DNA from: Tetrapyrgos nigripes
Lineage: Eukaryota > Basidiomycota > Agaricomycetes > Agaricales > Campanellaceae
Length of the DNA: 64,000 nt
NCBI GenBank assembly: GCA_013368315.1
Contig: JAACJM010000024.1
Coordinates: 248,001 to 312,000, forward strand
Reading direction: 5' to 3'
In this document: positions 48,490-61,910 of the stretch, in pieces
Position numbering within the stretch: the stretch's first letter is position 1
How the letters are laid out: each line of letters starts with the position of its first letter
Notes under the pieces: generated by a model
Told to the model about the DNA's origin: nothing
Database searches by the model: none
Seen by the model: only the letters and a program-made list of their open reading frames with translations
Position numbers and translations under genes: made by a program

Positions 48490-48973
48490 ATGCGTCGAGC
48501 TCTAGCGCAAAGAGTCAACCCAGGGCAGACTCTTTGATGTTCCTTACGGCAATAGATTACAGAAGGTCTCCGTTGACGAACTATACGAGCACTTTAGCGC
48601 TCCAGCTCCCGATCCCGAGTCCCTAGATCCCTCCCACCCCACTGAAAAAATGGAACTCGCGGTGTTGTACTTGGAAACCCTGTTCTACAACATCAACACT
48701 GCTCAAAGCGCGGGCGAGAGACGGCAATGCATAATGGAATATCAGGCCAATTTCCAGTCTATATGGTCCTGGATCGTTGTCCTGATTCGTCGTTGTGTTT
48801 TGGAAAATGAAGTGATGACAGAGGAAGGCAGCGCTTTTCGAGACAAACTTCTTATCGCTTTTCCCAAATCTGCAACTCTAATATCTCTTGATGGGAGGGT
48901 GATGCTTGGAGGAGTACTCCTGAGCCAACCTGAAGCCCTGCATTCTCCCAATACCCAATCGTTAAGGTGATTC
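48490..48973 (+). pseudogene. truncated paralogue of the downstream MYND gene
   Basis: The segment ESLDPSHPTEKMELAVLYLE and the block NFQSIWSWIVVLIRR..LENEVMTEEGSAFRDKLLIAFPK closely parallel the N-terminal third of the gene at 50,119. The ATG at 48,490 opens only 15 codons before a stop, and the homologous frame begins one shift later, near 48,531. A stop at 48,968-48,970 then ends it. No MYND finger follows within 1 kb. It is best read as a partial or decayed duplicate. Confidence 0.65.
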
Positions 48974-50118
48974 GATCTTCGCAATCATGTACAACGGATG
49001 GGCTTGCCGATATTTAGTATTACGTTGAGGGCGACTGCGTCTATGGACTGGACGCCATTCATATTCATCGGGAGGTTGGTCATCCTAGCGGTCTAGTGCC
49101 GTCGTTTCGCGGTAAAGCGGTCCACCGACCTTCAAGTTCGAGACGAGCATGGATTGAAGGGATTTTTGTAGAATTGATTATCAGTCATTACAGAATGTAC
49201 CTGCTACACGATATGCGTGTTAAGAGAAGTCCTCCGCTGCATGCCATCAGCCTCTCCCTGTAAGTTGATGTTGACGCTTTGTTCTGCTCTGCTGGGCGTC
49301 AGTAAACTCGAAACAACCCGATACGCACTGCGCACTTTGTTCTCTAGTGACAGCTGTAACACGGTTTCCGTCCTGTTATTTCCATCAAGTTTGAAACTAA
49401 GCGCTAAGCCTTCAATCTAACACTCCTTTCCAAGTCTCCTGTAGCGTTATGAGTACTGGTATGAAGGTGAGCGTCAAACTTCATGTCCTGCAAGGGAATG
49501 TGTTGTGGATGCTGCTATTTATATTAATCTGCAGATCCAAAGCAATTTGAGCGCTTCGGAAGACAGTTGCTCACAATGTATGGGAGGCCTTCTGGAAAGC
49601 CGAGGTGGATGGTGTAACAAGGCAATCCTGTACCTACAAGCTTTATGTTGTTTGACAGCAGTTGGTTCAAGAATCAACAGTAAAGTGAAATACACGAGTG
49701 AGAACCTGAGCTATAGAGTGAAGATGGACGTGTGAAAATTTCCTTTTTTTGTCGTTTTGGCTCCAACATATACTGCGTAGTCTGTTGGTCTCTCCTGGCC
49801 GAATCCTCATCTACTACTAGCTGAGTACCTCCTCTGGACACGAGTATCCAATGCTGGAGATACTGCGCAAAACCGTCGCAGTATCTTTGGGGCTCGGGTC
49901 GTCATGTGTGACATAGTATGTAGGCAAATTAAGTCGACTCAGTTAGCTGCAGCCGTTGCTTCTGACGTCGACAACTACCTCAGTGTTTTTCCTTTGTATC
50001 GCTGGCCAAGATTTTCTATATCCTACACCCACCCTTTACCAGCTTCAAGGCTCAAGCGGTATGTTTTGTTGATGGACCGTTAGTGTCTTTGGCGAATTGA
50101 CACATCCTTGTAGAAGCC
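48974..50118. other. intergenic, 1.1 kb
   Basis: This lies between the truncated copy and the intact MYND gene. Short open frames at 49,217-49,420 and 49,505-49,735 may be diverged remains of the duplicate but have no clear counterpart. No repeats were noticed. Confidence 0.3.
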
Positions 50119-51853
50119 ATGAGTCGCTTTCGGACGCAGAGACCAACGCGAATGGGCATGCGCGGATACTTTAATATTCCATCCGAAATTGCCTCTGAGA
50201 GCCTCTTCAACACACGATCCCCCAGAGGAAAGATCCCCCCTGCCGAAGTCTACGAGTATTTGCGCAATCCAGTCCCACCGTCAGAGTCTCTCGACCCCTC
50301 TCACCCTTCTGGTGATATGGAGAATGCAATGCGGTACCTATACATTCTTGTCACCAACATTCACGATCCAAATCGCAAAGCAAGTGAACGACGCGAGCTT
50401 TTGATGGAGTACGATTCCAATTTCTCTCATATATGGCCCTGGACATCGATGCTAGTCCAGCGTGCTCTCGAACATGACGCTACGACGGAGGAAGGAGTGG
50501 CGTATCGGGACAGCCTTCTCCACATCTTTCCAAAGGTTGCAGCTTTACCCAACTTTAACGGGGTTGGTTTAAACCTTTCATGGACACTCAAGTTCATGCA
50601 ACAGCGTCCGGACCTGTTCCCTTCCATCATTCATGTCTTCACTTACACTTTGAACCGCTCGCACTCTTCCCTTGAAGAGATGTTCCTGTTACTGCTGGCA
50701 GCGCTACAGTCCTGCGAAGCCGACGAAGCCATGGCTCTCAGGACCGCGGACGTCATCATCCACTCTGATACTATCGACCTCTTGTTTTCGTACATCTCCA
50801 CGGTACTACAGAAACGTCCTGTTACTGAATCGGTGTGCTCCGCCGTTCAGATTATAACACTATTATCTGTATCCTCGCCTAAGATACTCATCGCCCTTAT
50901 TATACACAATACCGTTCAACATTGTTCCTTCTGGTGCAAAACTATCTTCAAACCTCGTAGGCTGGCGGGTCTAGACGAAAACGTCCGTCTGAAGGAGAAG
51001 ACGGTAGAATTCGTCAAACACATCATCAAGCTGTTTGGGCACACGATACAGTTTCACGGTCCTCCGGCTATGGTTATCGTACTCCGTCATGGTTTTCTTG
51101 AGACCATGGTCCATGCAGGAACTCTCATCGCGTATGACGTAGCGCGACCTGCGAACCAAGTGTCGGCTGGCGTTGCATTCCAAGACTTGACTTTGGCCAA
51201 GTTATTTAGTGATGTCCTGGGGCACTTGTACTGGATGTTGCGCCTTGGTCATATATTAAATTTGACCGTAACTTCATGGAGGAAGGTCTCAGAGACTGAC
51301 AACCCGGCGCGAAGGGATGCACTGCAGGCTTTCACTGACTTGATGACCAGTGCATCTCAAAGTCCGCATCCTGATCTACGCGGATTTGGCAAGCTTTGGG
51401 AAGACGTTACCAACGCTGCTGTATCGACCAAGACTCTCAGACAGCAATTCGAGGATGAGGGCTTGATTATCTGTGCTAATCCTGATGTAAGTACCAGTGT
51501 TGTCAGTGCTGGTATAAGGATACTAATTTTCCCTTTTCTGTATCTAGTGTTTTCGCCAAGGAACCTCCCAACACGACGAACTACGTCGGCTGCGATGTTC
51601 GAAGTGCAAAATGACAATTTATTGTTCATCCACTTGCCAGAAGCAAGATTGGAAGAAACACAATCATCGAGCGAAATGTAATCAGATTCATGACTCTGCC
51701 AGTGAGTACTACTTCTTAGGCTATCTCAGTCGATGTGCAACTGACAGAGGATGTTTCACTCCAGCAGGACCTCTAAAGCCTATGATGACGGACGTAGATC
51801 GGTATTTCAATGAATGGATTAACGATCGATTTCAGCAGCCTCAGGACAAGTAG
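50119..51853 (+). CDS. MYND zinc-finger protein (fungal family, unknown role)
   Basis: Three exons encode about 540 residues. A long helical region (from MSRFRTQRPTRMGMRGYFN) is followed by a C-terminal MYND finger. This is assembled across an intron at 51,488-51,548, with C-FRQG, LRCSKCKMTIYCSSTCQKQDW and HRAKC (about 51,549-51,690). The protein ends DRYFNEWINDRFQQPQDK after a second intron (about 51,702-51,756). MYND fingers mediate protein-protein contacts. The family is expanded in mushrooms and no function can be given. Upstream, a truncated paralogue shares its N-terminal part. Confidence 0.8.
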
Positions 51854-52607
51854 TAGCTGTAATGTTATAATTTTCCTCCCATCTTTACCTACCTCTATCT
51901 TCGACTCGGACTTGGTCATGTTGCCGCTCTGCCCTTCCTTTACTCATTAGTAGGATCTAACTTTATTCTTTACCTCTGCACCAATGTACAACTAATTAAT
52001 ACCACGCCTTGAAGTAGTCCTCAGTTTGAGATCTGGTTAGTGCTGGACTGAGGCCAAAAGTTGAAACAGTTTCGTACTAGTCTTACGTCCTAGTGCGCGT
52101 CTTCAACAGGTCACGTATCGTCTTAACTGGTGGCTCGTCACTGTTTACTGTTATAGCCAAGTCTCTTGATCAGAGCGTATAACAATAACATCGGAAATGA
52201 TAGCAAAATCGCTTGCTGTCGATGTCGAACTGAGTGCATCGTGCGACTCTGCCATCACTACCTTCGCCTCAGATTTAGGGTTTTTCTTGGGTTTGGGCCG
52301 GTGAGGTGTGTAACCATGCCTATGTAAATGTGTATGTGTTTCTGGAAGCAATGTAAGGTACTTTCGCAAACAGACTACGGAGAACGGGGTTCAGAGCTGC
52401 CTTTCATAGCCCCTTCTTGAGACTCATCCATCAGCCTCTTTCTTCTCTTCTCCATCCTCCTGCGTCTCATCATACAATCTCGACATTCCATATGTTTGTC
52501 CTGGGTTTTGATACCAACCTTCTGTGGATTTTGGATTGTTGTCGGTCGGCTGCTCTCGTTCCGTCGACGTCCTCTCCAGTTCTAGTCCTTGGGCTGCTGC
52601 TTTCGCT
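51854..52607. other. intergenic, convergent 3' region
   Basis: This lies between the MYND gene (plus) and RRG7 (minus). An open minus-strand frame at 52,424-52,669 (Glu/Lys-rich) overlaps the last RRG7 exon in another frame and has no splice support, so it is not called. Confidence 0.35.
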
Positions 52608-53629
52608 TCATTTTTGGAAGTTCTTGCCTTTATTGCTTTTACTCTCTCCGACCCAGTTCCTTCTTCCATTTTGTGTAATCACCCACTCCGGCCCCTGCGG
52701 TAGATCCCCGTCCTTGATCATTTGCATTACTCCTTTCTGTTTTTGTTGCAGGCAGATAATATTATGCTGGTCAGTAACAAGGCAACGAAGCAAGCCAAGG
52801 AACAAAAGTGCGACTCACTAACCATACGCTCTGACTCTTGGAGGTTTCGGTATATCTTCTCCGCGCCCTCCTCCTCTCTTTTCAATACTTCATCTTCTAT
52901 AGCTTTTCTGAAACGGTCTTCTCGGTCACAGGAGGGCTCCAACTTGATAGCCTTTGGCCTTGGTACCAGAGACTGGGAATACCGACGGGTACACCGTTGT
53001 CTGTGTCTGGTGTTTTCCAGCTCCACCTTGCTTCCACCTTGCCTCGTAGTAATCCAGTTGCACTTCCTAAAGCTGGATTCCAGACTATAGATCCTATTCC
53101 ACCTTTGGAAGCCCCTTGGGATGCCAATCCCGAATTATCGCCGAGTGTAACTTGTTCTTCTGGGTTCAATGGAGGAATATGAACCAGAAGGAGAGGCATA
53201 TCCGATTCCATAGCGCGAGTGAGGGTCGATCCTGTGTAGTGGGATTGGGAGAGGAAAACACCCATCAAAGGATGATTTCCTGTGCTGGAATCCCTTGTCG
53301 AATGCCAATACAAGACGCCTTCTAATTCTCGCAGGTAGTTGGGACCGATTGGTTTCTTTTCGGCTTTGCATTGGGCCACGACGCGTATACGTGATCGAGT
53401 GTTAGTCGAGGCGCTATTGTCATCCTCTAAAATGTTTTTTTGGTAACCACCACCAGCCTACGAGGTCAACTCCTTTGTCTTCCTTGCCTCCAACGCGCCG
53501 GAGAGACATTGAGAGGTTTTGTTCGAGGATTTCCAGACATAGTTTCTCAAAAGCCGTTCCACGATGGACTGTAGAGGTAGAAACAGAGCGAAGGGACTGT
53601 CTTGCCACTAGACGAAAGAGAAACGTCAT
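52608..53629 (-). pseudogene. RRG7: RRG7-like mitochondrial protein, apparent frameshift
   Basis: The protein resembles Required for respiratory growth 7, a mitochondrial protein with a restriction-endonuclease-like fold. It starts MTFLFRLVARQSLRSVSTST, a basic presequence, followed by GTAFEKLCLEIL and the family motif GKEDKGVDLVGWWWLP. The frame then stops at 53,420. The next family block, RVVAQCKAEKKPIGPNYLRELEG, is encoded in the +1 frame from about 53,410, with ESDMPLLLVHIPPLN, WNPALGSATGLL and PSLWYQGQRLS later. No credible intron bridges the shift. A run of seven adenines (complement, about 53,432-53,438) lies exactly there. The tail may be spliced on through a 47-nt intron (52,914-52,960) and a second one to end at 52,608. 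It may be a sequence error or a recent mutation rather than a dead gene. Confidence 0.7.
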
Positions 53630-53952
53630 GAACTCGAAAAGTCCGTTTGGAGGTCATGTGCGTAAATCGCGACTTATCTAATCTATTTCCAAATCGGGCT
53701 GTTGTTGGACTTGCATTTGCGGATTGCGTCGTCGTTCATTCCTGTCAGTGTCTGCCACTCAAAGACTCTCTCTATCTTCGTGGCCATCCTTTGGATCTTG
53801 TTTGTCGCTGCTCAAAGCCACAACATTGTGAATAAACACGCTCTTTCTTTCTTTCATCCAACAAGTTGCGCTTCTTGCACAAGATCCCCTCTTTGCTGCT
53901 CTCAAAGCTACTAACGGACGACTGGGATATATCGTATCAAGTATAACATTGC
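53630..53952. promoter_or_regulatory. bidirectional promoter region RRG7 / myosin II
   Basis: 323 bp separate the divergent start codons. No gene fits here. Pyrimidine-rich stretches such as TTTCTTTCTTTC near 53,840 may serve as fungal core promoter elements. Confidence 0.4.
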
Positions 53953-56900
53953 ATGCCTCCGCGTCTTTCTCAAAGTGCAGAGGCAGCACGCGCTGCAGCT
54001 GCACAGGCCGAGTTCAACGAGAAGAAGTGGGTATGGGTTCCCGATGAAAAGGAAGGATATCTCGCCGGATGGGTACATCAAGAAGATGGCGAGTTTGGTG
54101 AAATATTTATGGCTTCTGGAGGAGAGGTTAGTCCTGTTTTGCCGCCAACTACTCCTGACATGCGTCATGGCATTATGGAGATTGGTTGCATTGCTATGGA
54201 ACCTATGTGCTTACTTTTGTGCGATTCGGAATGCCAGATTCGTCGGGTGCCGTTGTATGCACTTTCGAAGATGAACCCACCAAAGTTTGACAGGGTGGAG
54301 GATATTGCGGATCTCACATTCCTTAACGAAGCCAGTGTTGTGCACAACCTACGGTTGAGGTATGGAAGTGGTGCTATCTACGTGAGTGGTTCAAATTTGT
54401 GAAGGATTTGCTGGTCTGAATCAACTTTCTCAGACATACTCTGGCCTGTTCCTTGTCGCTGTAAATCCATATCAACATCTGCCTCTGTATTCCGATGCAA
54501 TTGTACACCAATACCGAGGCAAACGACGGGACGAGAATCCTCCACATATCTTTGCTGTTGCAGAAAGAGCATGGATCAACATGGGCGAGGAGAGAGAGAA
54601 TCAAAGTATCTTGATTACGTGCGCTATTTTTCTTTCTTTCTCAACTGAATGAATGCAGACGTTATACCTATGCAGGGGAGAATCTGGTGCAGGCAAAACG
54701 GAAAGCACGAAGAAAGTCATCCAATACCTCGCTGCAATAGCCACAGATGTCCATCAAGGCCCAGTCACACCTTCACATTCACGCTCTAATACACTCACCG
54801 GAACACACCACTATTCCGGTTCCATGCCCACTACAGGTCTTCCCAGAACTAATTCAAGGCGAGGACATGTCGCCTCCCAATCAGTTTCTCGATCTGGTTC
54901 CACCATAATATCACCTTCCAACTCAGGCTTCCATCTGAACTCCAAGGGCCGTCTTGGCCTATTGGAACGTCAGATTCTGCAAGCAAACCCTATTTTGGAA
55001 GCTTTTGGGAATGCCCAAACGCAGAGAAACAATAATTCCAGTCGATTTGGAAAGTTTGTCCGGATTACGTTTGCCCCTGACGGCAGCATCGCAGGAGCAA
55101 ATATTGATTGGTATTTGTTGGAGAAGAGTCGGGTTGTCGTGAGAAGTGAAGCAGAGAGGAGTTTTCATGTATTCTATCAGTTATTGGCGGGTGCAGGAGA
55201 GCTGAAGAGTGAGTATCTGTTTCTTTGTTTAATTGGTTGTAAATGCTGATGCTGAGTCCAGACCAGCTTCTACTCGACGGACAGGTGGAAGACTACGAGT
55301 ATCTCAATAAGAGCAGGAGAGAAGTTGATGGAGTTGATGATAGGGAAGAATGGCATGCTCTGAAGGTGATTTCGGCCCATATCCTGTAAAATCAAAGCTC
55401 TTACGATGATTCTGTGGAACAGACCGCTCTGGAGACCGTCGGCTTCACTCCTGCAGAACAATTTGATCTCTTCCGTATCGTAGCCGCTGTCCTACACATT
55501 GGCAACATCACCATCACAGGCACACGTTCAGACGACGCTGTCATGCCAGATCCCTCTCAAGCGGAACGTGTCTGTCACCTTCTGGGTATATCACCAGCAG
55601 AATTCACCCGTGCTGTTCTACGTCCACGAGTCCTGGCCGGTCGTGAATGGGTAACCCAAGCCCGTACGCGCCAACAAGCCCTCGACGAGCTCTCTGCTCT
55701 CTGCAAGACTCTTTACGAGAAATCGTTCGGCTGCCTCGTCGACCGTATCAATCAAGCCCTTGACAGACCCTCCCCTAAATCTACCTTCATCGGAGTCCTC
55801 GATATCGCTGGTTTCGAAATCTTTGAAATTAACACCTACGAACAGTTGCTCATCAACTACACCAACGAGAAACTCCAACAATTCTTCAACCACCACATGT
55901 TCGTACTCGAACAAGAGGAATACTCTCGTGAAGGGATTAAATGGGATTATGTCAATTTTGGGTTGGATTTACAGCCTACGATTGATTTGATTGAGTCTAG
56001 TGGGAATGCCATTGGTATTCTTAGCTTATTGGATGAGGAGTGTATCATGCCTAAGGCGACGGATTTGACTTTTACGAACAAGTTGAACGCTTTGTGGGCT
56101 GGGCCAGTGCAGAATGGGGAGACGGAGGAACCTCATCCCGGACGAGCCAAGTATGAACCGGCGAGATTTGAACAGGGGTTCTTGATCCAGCATTACGCCG
56201 CCAAAGTGGAGTATAGGACGGACGGATGGTTGGAGAAGAACAAGGACCCGTTGAACGACAATCTCACTAGGGTGCTTGCTTCGTCTTCAGAACGATACGT
56301 CGCCAATCTATTCTCGGATTACGCAGATGGACCGGTTCCACCAGCTAACGGAGCGGGAGGTGCTCAACCTGCTTTTGCCCTGGCGAAGAAACGAGGAATC
56401 AAAAAGGGTGCCTTTAGAACCATTGGACAGAGGCATAAAGAGCAACTAGCGAGTCTCATGGCGCAGTTGCAAGCCACTCAACCTCATTTCGTCAGGTGTA
56501 TCGTCCCGAATCCGAACAAGAAACCTGGAAGGATCGATGTCCCCCTTGTGCTTGACCAGTTGAGGTGTAATGGTGTCCTAGAAGGAATCCGTATCGCTCG
56601 GCTTGGTTATCCTAACCGACTCCCATTTGTCGAGTTCCGTCATCGGTACGAGGTTTTGACGCCTGGTATCATACCCAAAGGATATATGGATGGTCGGGAG
56701 GCTTGTAAGAAGATGGTGGCAGCGTTGGAGCTGGACGAGGCGTTATTCAAGATCGGAATGTCCAAGATCTTTTTCAAAGCAGGCGTACTGGCAGAATTGG
56801 AAGAGAGGAGGGATAGCTTGTTGTTCGAGATCTTTTCAAAGCTGCAAGCTGCGGCGAGGATGTGGACTGCGAGGAGACAGATCAAGAAGGTGCTTAACCG

Positions 56901-59900
56901 GGCTTCGGCGATAAGGACTATTCAGAAGAATGCGAGGGTGTATAATGAGTTGCGGGATTGGCCTTGGTGGCAGTTGTATACCAAGGTGTGTCAGCACCAT
57001 TTTCTGCTCCGTATTTGGTGCTCATGATACTCTTAAAGGTCCGACCCTTACTAGCTGCGACACGCAATGACGAAGAACTTAGACGGAAAGAGGCCGAGCT
57101 CATCCTGCACAAGGAACGTGCAGAACGTGATCGACAAGAGAAGGAGAAGCTGGAGACCCTCAAGATGTCTTTGGAGGCCGAGAAACGCAAGGTAGAAGAC
57201 GAGCTCGAGGCTGAACGCGCATTGGCGTTGGACAAGGATACCCTTTTGGAACGCAGCAAGAAACACGAAGCAGAGTTGGAGGAAGAAGTTGCCGATCTTC
57301 AGATGGATGTCGATGAGTTGCAGTCCCAGTTGGATCGTGCCATGATTATGCATAAGGAGAGCGAGAAACGACATGCAGAGCTCAGACAGCAATTTGATGA
57401 AGCGGCCGATTACATGGTTAGATTGGAGACGGAGAAGAGGCAGTGGACGCTTAGAGAGGATGAAGCTGTCGCTGAACTGACCGCCTCTACAGAGGAGCTG
57501 GAGGAGTTGAGGAAGCAAATGAATGCCCTCCATACTGTCAGTGAAGAGCTTAGGAATTTGGCCGAGAAACGGGAGCAGGATGCGGCAAAGATAAAGGAGC
57601 GTACTGATGTGACCGTCAAAGAGTTAGAAGGGAAACTCGAGGTTGAGACTCGCAACCGGTTTGTATTTTTGTTCTATATCTTCCAAAGAACGTTCTCATC
57701 GTTGTTCCAGGGAGCTCATCAAAACTCGCAGCGATTCCCTCGAGAACGAAGCCCGTGAAGCTAAAGAACAGCTCACCGAGATGTCCCATACCGCTAACGA
57801 GTATTCTGCTTTAATCCAAAAGAAAGAGGACCGTATTGCAGAACTGATGCAACAGCTGGAACAGATCGAAGCCGAGCGAGATCAAGCTGCCAAAGAGATC
57901 CTCGAGCTCCAAAGCGACATTGATACGTTGGCTGGAGAATTGCAGGCCCAGAGAGACGACCATGCTCGAGTTGATTCTGCTAGAGCCAAACTCCAGGAGG
58001 AACGGGATGAACTCCGGCAACTACTCGCAGCCAAGTCTTCCGAAGAAACCAGACGGAACGAGGCAGAGAAGAGCAAGGAGCTGGAGTTGGCCGATCTTCG
58101 CAGCCAGGTCAGTAAACTGCAGCAAGACCTTGCAGAGGCTCGACGGACCGCCCTTGAAAGCCAAAACAGACTGAAAGTTGACTTGGATGTCGCGACTCAT
58201 GAACTGGCTTCGTTACAGAAGACCCATGATGCTCTTGTACAGCAGCAACGCGATGCCCAGATTTTGGCTGATCAGTCCAAAGGAATGGTAGCTGAGTTGG
58301 AGAAAGGCAAACGTGCTTTGGAAGCCGAGTTGCAGTCTCTTCGTTCTCGTCAACTGGAGTCCGAAGCAGCGTTATCAGAAGCTCAGAAAGCGAAAGAGGT
58401 GAGTTTATTTTTGGGCCCTCTTGATTGTGGACTGAAACTGAAATGTGTCTCTACTAGGGTCTCGAACGTCAGCTCACAGCAGCGCAGAACAAGTACCACG
58501 AGGTTGAGGACGTCATGCTTGACGCCGAGCGAGAGACAGCCAACGCACAGCGTCAACTTGAATCAATTCGCACTCAACTGGATGGGGAAGTCAAGCGAAG
58601 AACACAGCTTGAGCAATCCTTCTCGTCTCAGAAGAAGGAGATGGCAATATTGAAGGACCGTGCAGTGAAACAGGACAGGGAACTCAAGAAGGCTCTGGAC
58701 GATCTCAAAGCTCGAGAGTGGGAGATCAAGCAGCTTGAGTCTAAGCAGGACAAGACTATCGTCGAGCACGTCCACGTCCTCGAAGAAGCGAAACGTGTCA
58801 CGGATCGCCAGCTTGCCGAAGCTCATGCTGAGCTTCAGAAAAACACTGCCTATATCCGCTCTTTGAAAGAGGCTAAGGTTCGTCTTACTGGTGAAGCTGA
58901 AGATCTGGTTCGGGAGACAGATAAGGAGCGGTTGGAGATGAGAGCGAAGGAGAGGGCCGCCAAAGCTGCTGAGGAGAAGGTTACACGTGCTCTTGCAGAC
59001 CTTGAGCGGCAACGACGTGAAAGGGACGAGGCCGACCTGCGTGCAAGACGACTGCAAACCGAACTCGACAACACCAAACGTCATACAGAAGATATTTCTC
59101 ATCAACTGTTGACCGTCCAACGTTCCAAGGCCGAGCTTGAATCCGAGTTGGATCGTCTAGCAGACGAAGCTCCTGGAGCAGATTCCTTAGCCAAAGTACA
59201 GCGACAATATCAAGCTCGTATCGCCGAATTGGAAGAGCAGGTCAATGGTGCTGAAGATGCCAAGGTGGTAGCTATGAGGATCAGCGACCGTGTGCAACGT
59301 CGGCATGCAGAACTTCGCCAGCTCATTATGAGTGGTGCACCATCTGATTCTGGCTTCCAGTCACGTTTACTGCAGGAATTGCAGAAGTTAGACGACGATC
59401 TCAAGAAAGATTCTTCTGGTCGAGCTTCTCGTCCTTCCGTCACCTTTGCCGACATCCCCCGAAGTCTACCCTCCTCACCGTCTAAATCCTCCAAAGCTTC
59501 CGATCCCAGGCGGGACTCTACCAAGAACATTGACGGTCAAGTCACTGCCCTTAAACAACAAGTCCACGTTCTTGAGCTCCAGATGCTCGCATCAGAAAGA
59601 GTCCGACATCACCTGGAAGCGTCTCTACGTGATATGACGTCAGACCTCGAAAACAGCGACGGTTCCAAGCAGTTCTTGCAGCAATATCGTGAACGGTTAT
59701 CAAAGGAGAACGCGCGTTTGGGTGAACTATTGCGAGAAGAGGCGGAAGCTCGTCGTGCTGCTGAGACTGCCCAGATTGACGGGATCCAAGCAGTATGGTC
59801 CAAGTTCCAGAACACAATTGATCATGAACGTCGGAGTTATGCTCAGTTGGAGGAGACACGGAAAGCTCTGGTGCGTAGTATTTATTGCTTTCAAGTACGT

Positions 59901-61910
59901 GTTCATGACCTAACTTTGTTATCAGCATCTGCAACATCGCACAGCGCAAGGAGAGCTCGAGGTTCAGCGTAATCAAGTTCAAGAGTTGTCTCAGTCCAGG
60001 AAGAAGATCCAGGATCAAGCCAATGAACTGCAGGCTCAGCTTGACACTGCACGAAGCGAAAATTCGGGTATGTCTTACAATCACATCCATTGTTCCTCAG
60101 GTCTAATAGCAACATTTCAGGTCTCAAACGACACATCCAAACCCTGGAGCAAGAAGGCATTATCTCGTCAACGAGTGCTTCAGCGGCTGAGTCAGGTTTG
60201 TGTGGTCCTTCTCAACTACTGAACAAGCCAACTGACTTAATGTTTTCAGACATGCGTGCCGTGATTGAAGCTTACCAAGCTAAAGAGAAATCCTGGCAAG
60301 AAGCAAACGAACATTCTGAAATCGCTAGAGCCAAAGCAGCTAGAGCAGAAGCTTCTGGTAATGTGCTTTCTTCCAGCTGCGTTATCGTTTTCTCTGATGT
60401 TGCTCTTTCAGTTCGCCGGTCACTCGCTGATCTAGAGAAGAACCACAAGGAGAGCTCTGCCAGGCTGAAGGCCACGGACGAGGCTTTGAAGAAGGCTCAG
60501 CATCGCGTACGGGAACTTGAGGAGAAACTAACTCAGGAAGGTAATGAGTCGACTGATCTTGTCACTCTGAACCAACGGCTAGCAGAGGAGTTGAACGATG
60601 TGAAGAAGCAGCATGAGAAGGAGATGCAGGATGTTGGATTTTCCAATGAACAGACTCGCAAACAGTATCAAGGTGCGTCTCAAGTCCATTGTTAATGTCG
60701 CTTTATTGACCTATCTTCACAGCTGAACTTGCAGAGATGTTTGAGGAGCTCAAGTCTCAACGTGAAAGTTTGACCAGGACAAGAGAGGAGAACAGGAAGA
60801 TCCGGTCAGATTACGACGAGCTTCAACTTCGGCTTGACGATGAGGTTTACAACAGTGGTGGATGGAGGAAGGAGAAGGAGCGTTTCGAGACCAAGATTGA
60901 AGATCTTACCAAGGCGTATGAAGCCTCCACAGCGGCTCAGACGGAGCAACAGAAACAGATCACGACGCTGCATTCTCGTGTTAGGGAACTGCAAGGCATC
61001 CTGGACGACGTGGAGGCTGACCGGGCCTTGTTACAAAAGGCTCGTCGGGCTCTACAGGCTGAACTTGAAGGTATCAGACAAGACCATGTTGATACGAGCA
61101 GGATGAGCTCGGAGCAGCAGTTCCAGAAACTCAAGTTGGAGAAGCAAGATCTGGAGAGGAAGCTGGAGGAGCAGGATGATCGGGTTGCAAACGCCTTTGA
61201 ACGCATGAAGAAGGCCGAAGCGCATGCAAACGAGTGTCAGGTCGAGTTGGGTAAGGTCAGAGTTGACAATTCGGAATTAGACAGGATAAACGTGAGCGGT
61301 TATAGACCTTGTTTTCTTTCCCCCGTGTATACTGATATTGATGTTTGCAGGCAAATCTCGAGAACCAAGTGAAAGCGTTGAACGTCAAGATCATGGACCT
61401 CGAAACTAAATCCTACTCCAACTCTCCTTCACGGAATGGTACCATGGGTCGCAAGACCGATACCCGCATTGAAGAGATATGGCAGCAGCACACCGGAGGG
61501 ATGTCAAGGCTGCATCGCTTGTCCACTGATCCCAAGTACCAACAGTCTGAACTAGAACGTATGAGATCGAAAGCAGAAGAAGAACGACGCGCGCATGAAG
61601 CCCAGATCAACGATCTTCGCAAGGCTCTAGACGACAAGGTATTCCCTTCTTTCCCGTCCATAGACATTGTATTGACTGCGTTTCAGCAAACGCAAGAGAA
61701 CCTTCTGCAATCGGCGAAACGACGCGCTGAACGCGAAGCTGCCGACTCGAGACAGAAACTTCTAAGGTCAGACTAGTTTCCTTTCTTAGTCCAAATCCTT
61801 TGCCTGACACCCCTTACAGTGTCGAGCGAGAGATGGAGCGTGTACGAAATAGACTAGATCGCCCTGTGTCTGTTCTTTCCGGATCACCCACCAGTTCACC
61901 TCGCAAGTAG
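53953..61910 (+). CDS. MYO1: conventional (type II) myosin heavy chain
   Basis: About sixteen exons encode roughly 2,300 residues. The order is: an N-terminal SH3-like domain ([17 protein letters not shown]), motor core ([13 protein letters not shown]), P-loop [13 protein letters not shown] (an intron splits it just before), and a long Ser-rich loop 1. Next come switch [11 protein letters not shown], switch [13 protein letters not shown] and [13 protein letters not shown]. The relay [11 protein letters not shown], the actin-binding region, the SH1 helix region [12 protein letters not shown] and the converter follow, then one clear IQ motif ([12 protein letters not shown]) and the lever end WQLYTKVRPLL. 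From 57,040 to the end it is heptad coiled coil, as in filament-forming myosins. Fungal orthologues drive the cytokinetic ring. The tail ends in a short Ser/Pro-rich piece, [12 protein letters not shown]. The introns keep phase throughout. Confidence 0.95.

Noticed and set aside
52424..52669. Small Glu/Lys-rich minus-strand gene downstream of RRG7
   Set aside because: It overlaps the better-supported last RRG7 exon in another frame and has no recognisable features.
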